From a virus: a stretch of DNA of 64,000 nt. A program made the position numbers and the translations under genes. The stretch covers positions 62,001-126,000 of IMG/VR virus record IMGVR_UViG_3300032323_001800; one strand, written 5' to 3'. Below are positions 9,184 to 21,000 of this stretch, piece by piece; position 1 is the first letter of the stretch, and every line of letters starts with the position of its first letter. The notes below the pieces were generated by a model. The model worked only from the letters and a program-made list of their open reading frames with translations, was not told the origin of the DNA and did not search any database.

Positions 9184-11391
9184 TTAAACAGTTTGTTCTT
9201 CAATTGGTTTTCCAGATCTAATAATGTAATTTAAAGTTATAAAAGGATTTAACACTTCAAACGGACGACCTGTTAATGATGTTGATGCGCCAGGAGCTCT
9301 TCTATTTTCATCAGCGATCCTAACAAGTCCTGAAGATGTCATTTTTCTACTTTGATTAATCAATGTACCATATGCTGTAGATGAGTTTGGCACCTGTGGA
9401 GGACCAATCGGTGTTTGTGGTGTAAAATCAACCACCGATGTTGCTCGATCATGCAGTACATAATATTGAATGTTAGACGGTTGATTGTCAGATCGTCTTC
9501 CTTGTAAATCATGATCGTGATCTGGAATATTAAATGGTTCAATGATATACTCAGATGCTCCGCCGCTGTCACCTAAAATGTTAGCTGCGCCGTCACTCTT
9601 AACTCTATATGTTGTAGCTGTTAGATCAATTGTAGCTGGGATTCCGCCCGGAAACGGCATGTCTAAATCGTTGTTCATGGTCTGCAGACCGAGAACAAAT
9701 CGTCCTCGTAAATCAGGTAATCTAAAAGATCCACCCGATGTAGTAACAGGTGTTAATGGAACCGATCCGTTATAAATTGAACCGATAACTTCAAAAAGTG
9801 CTCGATATCGATATACTTCAACTTCCGACCCGTCACATAATAAGTAACCGGGTGGTAAATTTCTCCAGGCATCTGAGCCCGATCCTTGACCAGCATAAGG
9901 TAAAATTGTTCCAATCGGAACTGATAAGTCATCAAAAAACACCGCTCTGGTTGTTTTTCTTAAACCTGTACTTGATCTATAGACTAGAATTTCATCTGAA
10001 TCTTTAGACGTTCCTATTGATGGTTTATTTGAAATAATATCAGCAGTAAGCTGAGTAGTAAAAACTTTGTTTAAATTACCAGTACCATTAAAAGAAACAA
10101 CGTTACTTTGTACGTCGCCCTCAAGTTTAAAGTTAGTAGCAGATCTTAGACTTGTTGCCGAATTGGCATTACCGCCAATGTCTCCATCTAAGTTTCCTTC
10201 GATAGTGTTTGCTACAATAGTGTCAGCATAAATTGTGTTGTATCTATTTGTTACTTTTCCAATTGTTTCTGATGCTGTTCTTGGTTCTAAAGATTTAGTT
10301 TTTAATGTACCATTTAATAATTCAAGATCACCGCCGACGATAATATTCTTAGAAACTGCTAGTCCGCCTAATGTTCTTACTGATCCATTTTCTAAGTTAG
10401 TTGCATCGTCTGTAGAATTACTTAAAATTGTACCAGTTAATTCTAGATTTCCTAAAATGTCTAATGCTTCAGTAGGAGACTGAGTATTAATTCCAACCTT
10501 GTCCTCAACTACACGAATAATTGTATTGGGCTGACCTGATCGACTTGTTTGGATATCAATAGCAGCACCTGCTGTTGAATTGTAAATTGTAGAATTAGCA
10601 TTTGAAACACTTAAACGGAAGTTACCGTCAGTACCAACAGTAAGCCCTGCGTTATCCTTAACGTTAAATTGCTTTTGAATTGTTCCGATTTCGTCAGTTC
10701 TTAAAAAACTTGTAGAAGGAATTGTATTTGTACCAACTACTAGTCCTTCAGCTGATGTAGCAATACCAACAAACTTTGGTGTAAAAGCTCCTGCGCCAAT
10801 GTCTGTTCTAGTTGTTAAGTTAATACCTGTTCTAATTAAAGAAAATCCCTGAATTGATATTTTTGGTACAAACTGATCTCTACTGATAATAGATACTGGG
10901 ATGTCATCAGTATAGAATATGATAACTGTTCTTTTTAAGTTATCGATGTCGAACAACGATTCAACTAGCGGGCCTGAACGTGTGCCTTCGCTGAATTGCG
11001 GGCCAACTAATATCCAGTTTGTGCCCGACCAAAGATATAACTGTTGAGTTGATGTATTGACCCACAAGTCGCCCACATCAGCATCTGTCGGTTCATTAAC
11101 CGCAGTCTTAATGTTACTGGTGGTTTTCCAACCAATACCATCAAAAACAAATAATCTGTTTTCATTAGAATTATACCACAGTTGCCCAATTACTGCTTTT
11201 GCTGTAGAAGGTGCAACATCACTGGCAAAATTTTCTAATAAATGTAAAAAGTTTTCAGCAATTAATTTACCATATCCTGTTTGATTTCTTCCAGGCAACG
11301 TTAAACTAGTTGCTGTATTTGGTGTGTTATCAACGACTTCTAACGGTTCTGGATTTAAATTGTCGTCTGTAAAGAATACGCTATATGTCAT
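9184..11391 (-). CDS. Tail fibre paralogue 5 with phage tail collar domain
   Basis: This 735-residue protein is the first fibre gene after the giant-protein region and the longest of the five paralogues. It has the shared head (LPGRNQTGYGKLIAENF, LLENFASDVAP, GQLWYNSNENRLFVFDG, GDLWVNTSTQQLYLWSG). Around residues 480-560 is a tail collar domain: VPIGTILPYAGQGS, PPGYLLCDGSEV, FRLPDLRGRFVLG. This domain occurs in T4 short tail fibre gp12 and many other fibres, where it lies near the receptor-binding tip. The C-terminus has an HDHDLQGR stretch and ends with VLNPFITLNYIIRSG, the usual end of collar proteins. It is the best candidate here for a gp12-like short fibre. Start: ATG at 11391 after GAGG. 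Confidence 0.85.
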   Translation of the reverse strand: MTYSVFFTDDNLNPEPLEVVDNTPNTATSLTLPGRNQTGYGKLIAENFLHLLENFASDVAPSTAKAVIGQLWYNSNENRLFVFDGIGWKTTSNIKTAVNEPTDADVGDLWVNTSTQQLYLWSGTNWILVGPQFSEGTRSGPLVESLFDIDNLKRTVIIFYTDDIPVSIISRDQFVPKISIQGFSLIRTGINLTTRTDIGAGAFTPKFVGIATSAEGLVVGTNTIPSTSFLRTDEIGTIQKQFNVKDNAGLTVGTDGNFRLSVSNANSTIYNSTAGAAIDIQTSRSGQPNTIIRVVEDKVGINTQSPTEALDILGNLELTGTILSNSTDDATNLENGSVRTLGGLAVSKNIIVGGDLELLNGTLKTKSLEPRTASETIGKVTNRYNTIYADTIVANTIEGNLDGDIGGNANSATSLRSATNFKLEGDVQSNVVSFNGTGNLNKVFTTQLTADIISNKPSIGTSKDSDEILVYRSSTGLRKTTRAVFFDDLSVPIGTILPYAGQGSGSDAWRNLPPGYLLCDGSEVEVYRYRALFEVIGSIYNGSVPLTPVTTSGGSFRLPDLRGRFVLGLQTMNNDLDMPFPGGIPATIDLTATTYRVKSDGAANILGDSGGASEYIIEPFNIPDHDHDLQGRRSDNQPSNIQYYVLHDRATSVVDFTPQTPIGPPQVPNSSTAYGTLINQSRKMTSSGLVRIADENRRAPGASTSLTGRPFEVLNPFITLNYIIRSGKPIEEQTV

Positions 11392-11393
11392 TT

Positions 11394-12050
11394 TTATACC
11401 TCAGTAAAACCGGTTAAGCTTTGTACTCGAACGGTATAATCTATTTGAATTAATCGATTTAATGATTTTTGCACAGGGTGAAAAATAACATGAGTTAAAA
11501 GCCTGCCAGTTCCGGCTGCTTTTAATCCCAATTCATCAAATACAAATTCGCCGGACAAGTCAGTTGAATTGTCAAACGCCTCTTGGCCGCTTGGTTCGCC
11601 GTAGTCTAATAAACAGGAAACTAAAATATCAGAATAAGTTGCTCCGCTGATATGTCTAACTTCCATTTTATTTCTAATGTTATCAGTATTAATAGCAGAA
11701 TTTTGATCAACAACTTTTAGATAAGTTTGATTATATAAACTTGAATTTATACCCACAGTGTTTGGAGTCAAATAGGTAATTAACCCTGTTGGATCTACCA
11801 CTGTACCTCCGTTGCCAAATACCATTTCTGATATCCATCCTTGACCTTGGTTTGATAACGCACTAGCCATTGCTACTGACATATTTTCGTAGTGTATAGC
11901 GTTTCGTTTATCTATGAAAACTTCTTTAGTTTCAGGGTCAAATATTTTAATATGACCTTCAACATGAAATCCCATATTCTCGTCAGGGCGAGAAATTGGT
12001 ATATTTTTATCTGTATTTTGTGGCATAATTTTAGACTCGTCTTTTTCCAT
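11394..12050 (-). CDS. Conserved T4-like virion protein downstream of the giant protein
   Basis: A 218-residue protein if the ATG at 12050 is used, 210 if translation begins at the ATG at 12026 (MPQNTDKN). A late-type octamer at 12056-12063 would start a transcript close to 12050, which favours 12026 for that message; readthrough from upstream could use either. Features include GHIKIFDPETKEVFIDKRNA, IHYENMS, WISEMVFGNGGTVVDPTG and a beta-rich C-terminus. I recall similar proteins among structural genes of marine T4-like phages, without a defined role. It sits between the giant protein and the first fibre, so a fibre-attachment or wedge role is plausible but unproven. Confidence 0.65.
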   Translation of the reverse strand: MEKDESKIMPQNTDKNIPISRPDENMGFHVEGHIKIFDPETKEVFIDKRNAIHYENMSVAMASALSNQGQGWISEMVFGNGGTVVDPTGLITYLTPNTVGINSSLYNQTYLKVVDQNSAINTDNIRNKMEVRHISGATYSDILVSCLLDYGEPSGQEAFDNSTDLSGEFVFDELGLKAAGTGRLLTHVIFHPVQKSLNRLIQIDYTVRVQSLTGFTEV

Positions 12051-12055
12051 ATATG

Positions 12056-12063
12056 TATTTATT
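12056..12063 (-). promoter_or_regulatory. Candidate late promoter octamer AATAAATA
   Basis: AATAAATA read on the minus strand overlaps the stop codon of the giant gene and lies 29 bases before the ATG at 12026, but only 5 before the ATG at 12050. It matches the T4-type late -10 octamer (TATAAATA) at seven of eight positions. Confidence 0.45.
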
Positions 12064-15000
12064 AGAGCAATTTTGTTGTTCGCTGTTGCAGGAATTTAGC
12101 AATAGGTGTAGTATTTTGGCTCAGCGTAACGCCTGTTGTAACTTCGTCGGCGCCTTGATTATACCAAACTTTTCCAGTTCGTTTAATAACTGTAATACGT
12201 GCTCCGGCTGGCGGAGTTTGGGTAATTCTTATAGCATTTGTTTGATTATCAACTGAAAATTCTGCTTCTAAAGTGACATCTCCCGCTGGACTGTAAGATC
12301 CTACTGTAGAATCATACACTGTAATTGGATCCTTTCTCAAGCGGCGACCTTGAACAAAAACTTCAATAGTATCGCAAGGATAAAAATTGTCCGGAATAGA
12401 ATTTGTATATGTAAATTCTACTAAGATTCCTTGCTGATTTTTTCTTGCTGCTGGAACAAACGGTAATCCTGTATAAATTTCAGAACTACCATCTGCTACA
12501 AAATCGTACCTATCTTGTGATTCTTTGTAAGGAACAATTTCTCGATATCCTACATCCACAACATAAGATTCTACAGGATGGGTAATTGCTATAGAAGTTC
12601 CTAATGTTCCTCTTCTTAGATCCTTTAACACATTTCCAACTTTGCGTAGATACTCAATTCTTTCACCGTTAATTGTTACAATTCCCGGCAATTTTAATTG
12701 AGGAGTACTTAATGTAGTAGCATCATTAACTTCCATTTCGTCATCGTAATAGTTAAGTTCTTTAGTTAGCTTAACATCCGTAACTGTATATCTATTATAG
12801 TGATGACTATTTAAAATATCTTTAAAAATTTCAAAAGCAAATGGTTGTTTATAAACCTCAGTAGCAAAAGAAATTATTTCTATTTCATCATCTTCTGTAT
12901 TACTATCTTTTAGATAAACAGTATTTCTTGGATAGTCAATATAGAAATCCACATCTGGAGTTAATCTGTCTCCGTTTTTATAAACCCAAACATAAGACAC
13001 TCCTAACGGAGCTCGTTGAAGTGGGTAATTTAATTGGCCACCAGTTCTAACATCTTTAACTAAATCTACTGACGAGTAACGATCAAACCAAATAATATCA
13101 ATTTTATCACCGGCTGTTAAAATTACATCATTAGATAACACAAGATTATTATCAATAATTTCATATTGCACTGCTTCGTATGTTTCTACTCGGATAACAT
13201 CACCGTGGTTTATATTTTGTTTAATAACATTAACACTGTTTGTAGCAGCTGAGAATTCATATTCAATACCAAATATTAGTGGAATATTGTTAATATAAGC
13301 TCTTACCTGAGCTTGAACAATTCCGCCAAATGTTTTTAATGGATCTCGTCCAACATTAACTATTCTATTTGTTCCGTCATATGTCTGTATAACGGTGTCA
13401 GCACATCTTAACAACTTATTGTTTAACTCAACAATAACGTTACCTGTAGCTGACGCTTGTAATTCAACAAAATCAGTCACAGCATATGTACGCTGAGAAG
13501 TATTAGTAACTGTTATAGTTTGATAGTTTGCTCTCACAATAGAATTGTCAGTTCCTGATTCGCCTGAAAGAACAATAATAGATACTTTAGATCCATTAGG
13601 TGGGGCAATACCAAACTCAACTAATGCTTTGTCGATATTATTAACAACACCGTTACTGTTAACAAATGCTACAGGAGTTGTTGAATAATCCACGGTAGCA
13701 AACACTCGACCGGCTTCTGCGTAAGATGCTGCTGTTAAGAAATATCGATTTGAACCGTCGCCTACAAATTCTCTATAATCTAAAATTTCAACACCGCCGA
13801 TACTTATTGAAAATATTTCAATTAATGAATTATTAATCGGTGCTGTTAAAAATCTTATTTGTTGTGTATCTGATACAAATGTATAATCAACATCAACTTC
13901 TTGTTTCACCTTATCAACAAACACAATAACAGAAGAATTTTCAAGAATAGTTTGTCCTATATTGTATAAAATAGTTGTGCCATCAGCGGTATAAATTCTT
14001 GACAATATCGCAGGTGCTCCTTGTCGATCTGAATGGAATACTTTTATGCTTACAGATTCTAGTACTTGCCCCGGAATGTTTTCTTCAGGAGCAGGAACTT
14101 GATCAGGACTTATAAACTTATCACCTTCGATAACTATCTCAGCTGCGGTTAACCCTGTTGCCGTTGAATAGGCTCCATTAATTGCGTTTGGTGCAACTAA
14201 GTTTCCTGTAGTATTGCTAGATAACAATCCACCGCTAACGTCGGCGTCGATTAGGTTAGCGTCTGTAATTGATAAAGAACCATCGCTAGTATCTGGACGG
14301 AATATCAGCACGTCGCCGTCTTGTATCGTTACCGCTGGAGGAATTACTATTGACCGCGTTGATCCATCACCAATAAATGTATCCATTACTGCTGTATCTA
14401 TCGGAGCATCACTCAATACTAGTATATTTTGCAATACTTGATCTAATGTTTGTTCCAACAAAACTACTGACTGAGTAGCGGTATTGTATTCTGTAGTTGC
14501 CGTTGCTAGTGCTGAATTAGCATTAGATAATGCTAAAATCAACGGTGCTTCAGCAGCCTCTAATGCGTCTAAAGTTACATTTAACGCATCAATTTCATCT
14601 TGCTTATCATTGATTTCTGTTTGTTTATCATCAATTGCAGAAACTATAGCATCAAGTTGATTCACCAATGTCTGATATGCTGGATTAGGAATAACATTCG
14701 ATGGTGGAACAAAAATTGTAGGCGGAGTTGAAGCAATTTGTATTTCTATCGACGATTTTTGATTATTTAAAACACTCAACTCGACCTGTAAATCTCCTCG
14801 ATCGTTTTCGGCCTGTGTAATGTCGCTTTCAATAGATGAAATTTCTAGTTGTTTGTTCAACAATAGTGTATTAGCAGAATTTCTATCAATCTGAGCTTGA
14901 TTTAACAAATTTAATTTTTGTTGTTTAATAAGATTTTGATTAATAATTTGAGATTCTAATGTAGTCTGTTGATCTTCTAAATTGTTTCTTCTCTCATTTA

Positions 15001-18000
15001 AATTTTGTCCCTGAAGAACTGTCACAAACTCAGTATAATTTGTATCGTCAATTCTTTCGTAAATTCCTGTAACAGAATTTCTTAGATAAATGTTGATTGC
15101 TTGCCCATCTAGTGGCACTTCGGGCAATACAAACATATTTGTAGTTCCGTCGGCAGTAATATAAAAATCTGAATTTAAAGAATCAACGCTATCCCAGCCT
15201 TCCGTAAACCAAGGCAGTGCATCCCAGCCGCCGCTGACGTCTAGTGTGGCACCTTGAACTACTACTCCACCAAAGTCTATTCCTGTTATTAGTTGAGAAT
15301 AGTCGTAATCAATCTTAATGATTTCTTGCGTAATATCATCTCTAATAACAGTTTTTTCTAATCCTATCATTCCATCTGTAGGATTATAATATTTGTCTAT
15401 CCTGTTGAGAGAATCTAATGATTGGTCATTTTTCTCATATTCAACAGTTACAAGAATGGTTTTTGCTGGTGCTGAATTAAGTGTTAGTTTTCCTACTTGG
15501 ATAGTTAATCCATTAACTTTAGTAGTATCAATAGATACACTGTACTGGCCGGTTAATAGCTTTTGTCCTGGTGAAGTAGTTGTATCAGTTATTAATTTTG
15601 TATAGACATTTACCTTTGTCTTGTCAAGTGCTGCAGGATATTTTAACTCAAATACAGTCTTACTTCCAGTGCCAGTAAAGGTTTGAATTTCTTTAAATTT
15701 CTCATCCAACGCCTTGGCTGTAAATGTAGATGATTTACTTACTCTATCAAATTTCATCGATACATCAAAAGTTCTTGCTTTTGTGTTTCCAATTACCGCA
15801 ATAGCAGTTGCAGCGTTTGATAAGTTAGTTCCAACCCCGCCTACTAATTTTACCGTTGGCGCAGAAATATATCCAGTTCCGCTGTTAGTTAATACTATTC
15901 GACTAACTTTTCCATTAGAGATAAATGCTCTAGCAGACGCACCTGTGCCACCGCCTCCTTCAAATACCACAATCGGAACAGTTTTATATCCGGATCCAAC
16001 GTTAGATATTTGAATGTCTATTACTGAGTATTTGTAATTGTCTAACCAGTATTTCCATGGATATGTATCAATTTCAGTAGAAATAATTTTAACAGGTTCA
16101 ATACTGTTAGTATCAGGATTATATACCGAAGGAACATCGAAGTCGCTGAAACTTGTCGATGTATTTTCAGTTCTAATATATCTACTTGTATATTCTCGTA
16201 TCTTAGTTCGGTACGGTTTGACTTCTTCTATATACTTTTGATAGCTAGGTAAATTGTCACTCTTGTAAGTGATCTTTTGTGTTAAATTTCCAACGTTATG
16301 GATGGCATTAACAAAACTTGTTTTAAACGCCCAATCTACATATAACTGTTCTGAAAATGCATAATGAATATTAGCAAAGAAAAGTTTATTCCATTCTACT
16401 CGCAGATCATCTAAGAAAATATCATTCTTAACAGATTCTAAAATAATTCTAAACTCTCTAGCCGAAGACTGATCGTATCCATTACTATCAAATGATGTAG
16501 TCTTATCATATCCTGTAGAATTACTTTCAGTGTTTATAAAACTGTCATTTATTTGTATTGTTCCGTTTGATCTACCAACAAGTCGATACTTATCGAGTAT
16601 AGTTGAATTTTCTATAGACGTTCTTTCTAGTACTGCCCAGTTGCCAGCACCATACTCTCGTATTCTTAGCAATTGACCAATTGTTAAATTAACTTCAGAT
16701 TCTTGATATAGTCCTACAATTTCATTAGTGATTCTAGATTTTTCTGAGAACCCTTCAGCCCACCAATCAATAGTAGTCCAGTAATTTCTTGTGTTGTATG
16801 ATTGAGTAGCAGTTCTATAAAACTCTTTTGCTTTTTCATTCCAGCTGTAGATGCTCCAATAATTTCTCACAGTTGAATCAGATTTAACTAAAACTGCAAA
16901 TTGTCTAACAGACAACGCTGCTGAAAGATATTTTGCTCCAGAATTTACAACAGTCACAGATATTACTCTACCCAATCGATCAATGTTGGCACGCAATATC
17001 GCGCCTGATCCTGATCCAGTAACTATAATTGGAGGAGATACCCTATATCCATATCCGGCTTCAATAACATCTACAGTATCAATTTTTCCATTAGCAATAT
17101 TTGCTTTTAAAATTGCGGGAGATATCTTTGACGTAGAAACTAATGCTAATTCTTCTTTAGTTTCTACCGTTCTATCATATAGATTTTTAACATCTGCCGG
17201 GGCAACTTCAAAAGAATTTAATCTAGTAGTATTAATAATTTCTGCAAACGGTCTTGTTTTTAAAATATTATTAATAAAATCTAAAGTTATTTGTGTTGCT
17301 TTGTTTCTATCAACAAACATACTCTGACGAGGTCTGCTTGATAAACCATACTTAAATTTTGTTGGCAGTTTAAAATCTGGAACATCTTTTCCTGTAATAT
17401 CGTAACCAATTAATGAATCAATCCATTTATTTTCTAGTTCAGGAGACGGCAGGCTGTCTGCTACTCCTTCGGTTAGAAGCTGATATTCTCTATGGACTTG
17501 ATTAATTTGTTTGCTGTTTTTATAGAACTGAATAGTAACAGATACATTATTTCCAGTAATTGCTATTGTCGGATTATATACTGCAATTTTTTCGTTGTCT
17601 ATTAATGCCGCAAAAGTTATTCCTGTACCTAAAGGATTTTGAATGTATTGAGCTACTGAACTTGCAGCAATCTTTCTAAAGTTTTTATTAGTTGGTAACG
17701 TTATTTTATCTTTAACCCAGTAATAATAAATTCGAGAACTTACTCTTCCAGTCAAAATATCTACATTTTCTTTAACAGAGTATGAACTATTATCAGGGTA
17801 TAGTGGTGTTCCCGATACTCCAACACTGAATGCGTCAGCTGTGACTGTTATATCAGCCCACTCACTAGGAAGATATTCAGTTTCAACCCATTCATACACA
17901 TCAATCGACGATCCGTATGCTAAAGAGTTCCATCCTCCTAACTTGTAAGAAATGTCACCCTGGTTATAATTTGCCCACTTAACTGTGCTTGTGTCCCACC

Positions 18001-21000
18001 ACAAATAACCTACCATGTTGTCAAACCAGGCTCTAGATGCGTCAGCAGAAGTACCAACTGAATAAACTGCAGGATCGTAGGATGTTTTAAATTTTAATTC
18101 TTGTTCAGCGACTGATAAAATTTTTCCGTTTAACGGATCTATTACATCAACGTCTAATAGTTTAATATTTGAATCGGAATCGAATAAAGATAACGATTTT
18201 AATAATGTTAAATCAACTACAGGCTCTTGGCTACGTAACGGTGACCAGGCATTGATATTTTTATATTTTCTAAATGTTTGAACCTTACCTATGACTGAAC
18301 CAAGAAATGCATCTTCCGAAGATGTAAATGCAGGAGATCCTATAATCACTCGATCGTCAAAACATGCTAAAGATTTTCCAAAATTTTCTCCAGTGATTAA
18401 ACCTTCATCAAAAGATTCAGATAATATAAACGTATCACCGTATCTATTATAGATATAAACTTTACCAGTAATTCCTACCGGGTCTCTAAATCTTGTTAGC
18501 AAGTAGTCAAAGTTAGTTTCGCCTCTATCAAAATTTATTAATGTAGATGCTACAGCCGAACCTGCAGTAATGGCTATTGTGTCAGCCGTTGGAGATACTG
18601 ATATTTCGTCTCCGAATCTTTCAAAGAAATCAAAAGAGTAACTTTCTAATCGTTGAATATATTCAAATCTATTATTAACATTTTTAAAGACGAACACAGC
18701 ACCTTTGTCTTTTTCTTTAATGTCGGCATCCGGAGCTGAAACAAATAATAAATTTCCTTCACGGCTTAATACAACCTTAAATCCAAGCTCGTCTCCGGAC
18801 TCTAGATCGTCAGTGATAATATCATTATCGTCGATCGTTTGAACTAGTTCATAAATGTTTTCTTGATTTTTTAGATAAACAAATACTGCTCCAGTATTAT
18901 ATTCAGATGCGTTCGATACCTTTTCCCATACTGTTCCACTAACTGGAAGTTGATTTAAACTTTCAATAGCTAGTAATTTATAATATGTTGGTTGTGCTGA
19001 CTCGACAATTTTTACAACATCGTTACGATTATATTCTTGATAAGACTTCCATGTACCTTTATAATTTTCTAAATCCGCAGTATCGGCAAACGGAGCTCCT
19101 ACTACTAACAACGACGCATCTGAGGACATTGTTGTAGAATATCCATATCGATCTCCTACATTTAATAACTCAGGAGTTTGATCTCCAACCAAACCAACTT
19201 CAATAGATGAACCATCATTCGGATAAGCAGGCTGTATTGGCAATATACCAGCATTGAGAGAATTAACTAATTCCCAACCAACTGTGTCTGTTGTAATCGT
19301 TGTACCGCTATTTTTAAAATACGGAACAGTTGATCTCCAATAGTTATTATTATACCATACTATCGATCCAGTTGCATAATCGTTGGCTGGGTTAAAAATC
19401 CCTACAAAGTTATTATCATCCGATTGTGTCCAATTAATACCGTCAAAACTGTATAGATAAATTCTTCCTTTGCTATCTAACGCACCAGGAGCAGAAATAG
19501 CCATATAATATGCTTCTGATGCTCCTCCTATGTTAGATCCTAAAATTCTAATTTGGTCTCCAACGTTATATCGTGTTCCTCGAACATTAACCGTAGCAGC
19601 ATATCTGCCGTTAGATCTAACCAGTTCAAAAATTGCTCCTGAACCGCTTTGACTAATGTCAGTACCAATAATATCCGAATATGACCCTAACCCTACTGAT
19701 GTTCCTACGAAACTAACTCCGGATTTAGCAACACCTGAGATAGTAAAGTTTCTGATACTGTTATCAATAAACTTCATTGGATTAGCAGATGGCGATGATG
19801 CTGATGTTAAAGTTACAATTTGTTTTGTTAAAGGGTCACTGTAAATTGTAAAAGATGTACTGTTAATAATCTCTTTTACAAAGTACTGGCTTCCTGAAGA
19901 AATCCCGCCGACCGCACTGCCTGTAAAGACAATAGGCATATCAACTCTTAATGTAGCTGTAGATCCTACAACAACCGTTGAGTTAGTTTCAAATGTTCCA
20001 ACAGTGGTTATTGGTAAGTTTGGGCTTACTCTAATTAAAAGATCGTTAGCCGGTGTGTCACCGCCCAGTGTTGTACCCGGAACCAAAATAGTAGATCCCG
20101 ATCTATATTTTGTCAAGTCTCCTAAATTGCCATCCGATGTTGATGTTACATAGGCTTTCCATGGAGTTGCTAAACTTAAAAATGTGCCTGCTGAAACTTC
20201 TTCCCAATATTCAAGATTAGTAGGGAGAATCGGTTCTGATACTTCCCAATAGTCAGTATCAGTTGGTAACACAAATTGTACTTCTTGTATTGATCCATCC
20301 AGTCCATTTTTAACTCTATAGTACGAAGACGATCTAAACGGATACTTAACCACATCTCCTGTATAGTAAGTGGCGTTCGAGTCCCACACACCTCGATCTG
20401 TCTGGGTATCTTTTATACAGCCATAATATCTTAAACCTAATCCTGGAGCAGAATATGAAACAATACTTCTTCCAGTGTATCCCACACCTCTGTTGATTAT
20501 TGCTACTGCGTATGTATTTCTAGTACGTGTTACATTAAACACAGCCTCATTAGTTGGAATAGTGGAGTTAATACCTGTAAGATTAGAATATGTTTCAGAT
20601 CCAATAATTGAACCGCCGGTGTCAATGGCTGTTACTGTAATTAACAAATCGTTTTCTGGAGACGACCCACCTACCTGTGTTCCTAATACATTTATTTGAT
20701 CACCTAACGCATATCTTGTACCGCCGTTTCTCACGGTTACTACATATGTGCCACCGGATTTTGTAATGTTAAACGAAGCGCCATTTCCTGAATCACTGAT
20801 GTCTGTACCACCAATGTTTTGGTATGTGGCATCTTTTAATCCGCTAGTTCCCACAGCATCAACAATAGTAATACCGCCGTTAGGGTCAATTGCTTTAACA
20901 ATTAACGTTACATCACCGCTGGTGCCTTCAATACCTTCTTGTTTTCCGATTGAAACACTGCTACCAAATAGTTCGTTAGCTTCCGGGCGAGGACTGATAA

